A stretch of DNA of 64,000 bases, taken from Oenococcus sp. UCMA 16435. GTDB lineage: Bacteria; Bacillota; Bacilli; Lactobacillales; Lactobacillaceae. The stretch covers positions 868,001 to 932,000 of the forward strand of contig CP030868.2 of the NCBI GenBank assembly GCA_004010835.2. The letters run 5' to 3'. The first letter of the stretch is position 1. Each line of letters starts with the position of its first letter. The position numbers and the translations under genes were made by a program. Shown in pieces: positions 63,147-64,000 of this stretch. The notes beneath the pieces were generated by a model, which was given only the letters and a program-made list of their open reading frames with translations, did not search any database and was not told the DNA's origin.

Positions 63147-64000
63147 TTACGAAGCTAATGCTTTTTTAGAAGTGGAAATAACTTTTGGTTGAGCCTTCCC
63201 GTCAACTGCAGCCTTTGTAACAATGACTTTGGCAACATCTGGTTTGGAAGGAATCTCATACATTGTCTCCTTCATGGTTGATTCCATAATCGAACGTAAA
63301 CCACGAGCTCCGGATTTTTTGTCAATCGCAATCTTAGCCATTTCTTTAAGAGACTTGGGCTCAAAATCAAGCTGAACGCTATCCAAAGCCAATAGAGCTT
63401 TGTATTGCTTAACTAAGGCATTTTTAGGCTTCGTTAAAATCTTTACCAAATCATCTTCATATAAAGGATTTAAAATCGAAATAATCGGTAAACGACCAAG
63501 GAACTCCGGAATTAGACCGAATTTAATCACATCCTGATCAGTCAACTGAGTCAACGGATTTTTCTTGTTAAATTCTTGCTCGGCCTGTTGACCCTCGTGA
63601 CCAAAACCGATCATCGATTCACCAAGACGATCGCGAATAACCTCTTCAATGCCGTCAAAAGCTCCGCCGACAATAAAGAGAATGTTGCTGGTATCAACTT
63701 GAATATATTCCTGCTGCGGGTGTTTACGTCCACCTTGAGGTGGTACTGACGCAATTGTGCCCTCTAAAAGTTTCAGTAGGGACTGTTGAACACCTTCACC
63801 GGAAACATCTCGTGTAATACTAACGTTTTCGGATTTTTTGGCAATTTTATCAATTTCATCAATATAAATAATTCCACGCTGGGCTTTTTCAACATCAAAA
63901 TCAGCAGCCTGTAATAACTTCAACACGACATTTTCAACATCTTCACCAACATAACCGGCTTCGGTTAAAGTTGTGGCATCAGCAATTGCAAAGGGCACAT
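63147..64000 (-). CDS. clpX: ATP-dependent Clp protease ATP-binding subunit ClpX (C-terminal part)
   Basis: Only the last 284 residues are in the window; the frame is open to the edge. It starts in [20 protein letters not shown]. Visible are Walker [11 protein letters not shown], the pore loop region [10 protein letters not shown], sensor [12 protein letters not shown], the C-terminal small domain [15 protein letters not shown], and the IGF-type loop FGHEG. Zinc finger and Walker A are off the end. ClpX unfolds substrates for ClpP. It ends 42 bases before nagA, which has its own promoter. Confidence 0.97.
   Translation of the reverse strand, partial: VPFAIADATTLTEAGYVGEDVENVVLKLLQAADFDVEKAQRGIIYIDEIDKIAKKSENVSITRDVSGEGVQQSLLKLLEGTIASVPPQGGRKHPQQEYIQVDTSNILFIVGGAFDGIEEVIRDRLGESMIGFGHEGQQAEQEFNKKNPLTQLTDQDVIKFGLIPEFLGRLPIISILNPLYEDDLVKILTKPKNALVKQYKALLALDSVQLDFEPKSLKEMAKIAIDKKSGARGLRSIMESTMKETMYEIPSKPDVAKVIVTKAAVDGKAQPKVISTSKKALAS

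Noticed and set aside
1..64000. CRISPR array, prophage, IS element, tRNA or rRNA
   Set aside because: No regularly spaced direct repeats, transposase or phage genes, or cloverleaf-like sequences were noticed in a manual reading. A tRNA scan could not be run.

Overview
The window looks like the chromosome of a low-GC, Gram-positive lactic acid bacterium, most probably Oenococcus or a close Leuconostocaceae relative. This is inferred from gene content, not from an rRNA: D-lactate dehydrogenase, the alsS-alsD acetolactate/acetoin pair, an FMN riboswitch on ribU, a methionine T-box, gatCAB, strong Shine-Dalgarno sites, some TTG starts and many MFS carriers. No tRNA, rRNA, IS element, prophage or CRISPR array was seen.

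Layout. 1-5.0 kb: FMN riboswitch-ribU, deoC and two sugar-porter MFS carriers. 5.6-10.2 kb: surface polysaccharide genes (GT-C-like membrane protein, flippase, LicD-type transferase). 10.2-24.3 kb: accessory region with a broken MFS gene, a TetR/DHA2-exporter/DUF4811 locus with a large palindromic operator, a MacB-like ABC exporter, a CcpA-type alcohol dehydrogenase gene, MscS, a second DHA2 exporter and a 64-aa membrane protein. It also holds two copies of what looks like an undescribed small-RNA gene (near 10.9 and 19.3 kb). 24.5-34.5 kb: mostly housekeeping (gatCAB, ntdP, nudix, recX, map, a GtrB-like transferase, an amino-acid permease, thioredoxin). 34.6-41.5 kb: alsSD, VOC protein, membrane protein, a frameshifted zinc alcohol dehydrogenase, ROK kinase, D-lactate dehydrogenase. 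41.6-46.8 kb: TetR-controlled heterodimeric ABC exporter operon with a 32-bp perfect palindrome at its promoter. 46.9-49.7 kb: GRP-family sugar transporter and an oleate hydratase lacking the classical catalytic Glu. 49.9-55.4 kb: methionine T-box operon (metQ, MetE-like, M20 peptidase, metN, metI). 55.5-61.2 kb: leucine operon leuABCD plus an MFS gene, behind a leader peptide ending in three Leu codons and an attenuator. 61.2-64 kb: nagR-nagA and the 3' part of clpX.

Regulation is the richest aspect: riboswitch, T-box, ribosome-mediated attenuation, three strong palindromic operators, two good cre sites, an apparently leaderless nagA, and the two paralogous small RNAs. All similarity statements come from recalled family motifs; no search was run.
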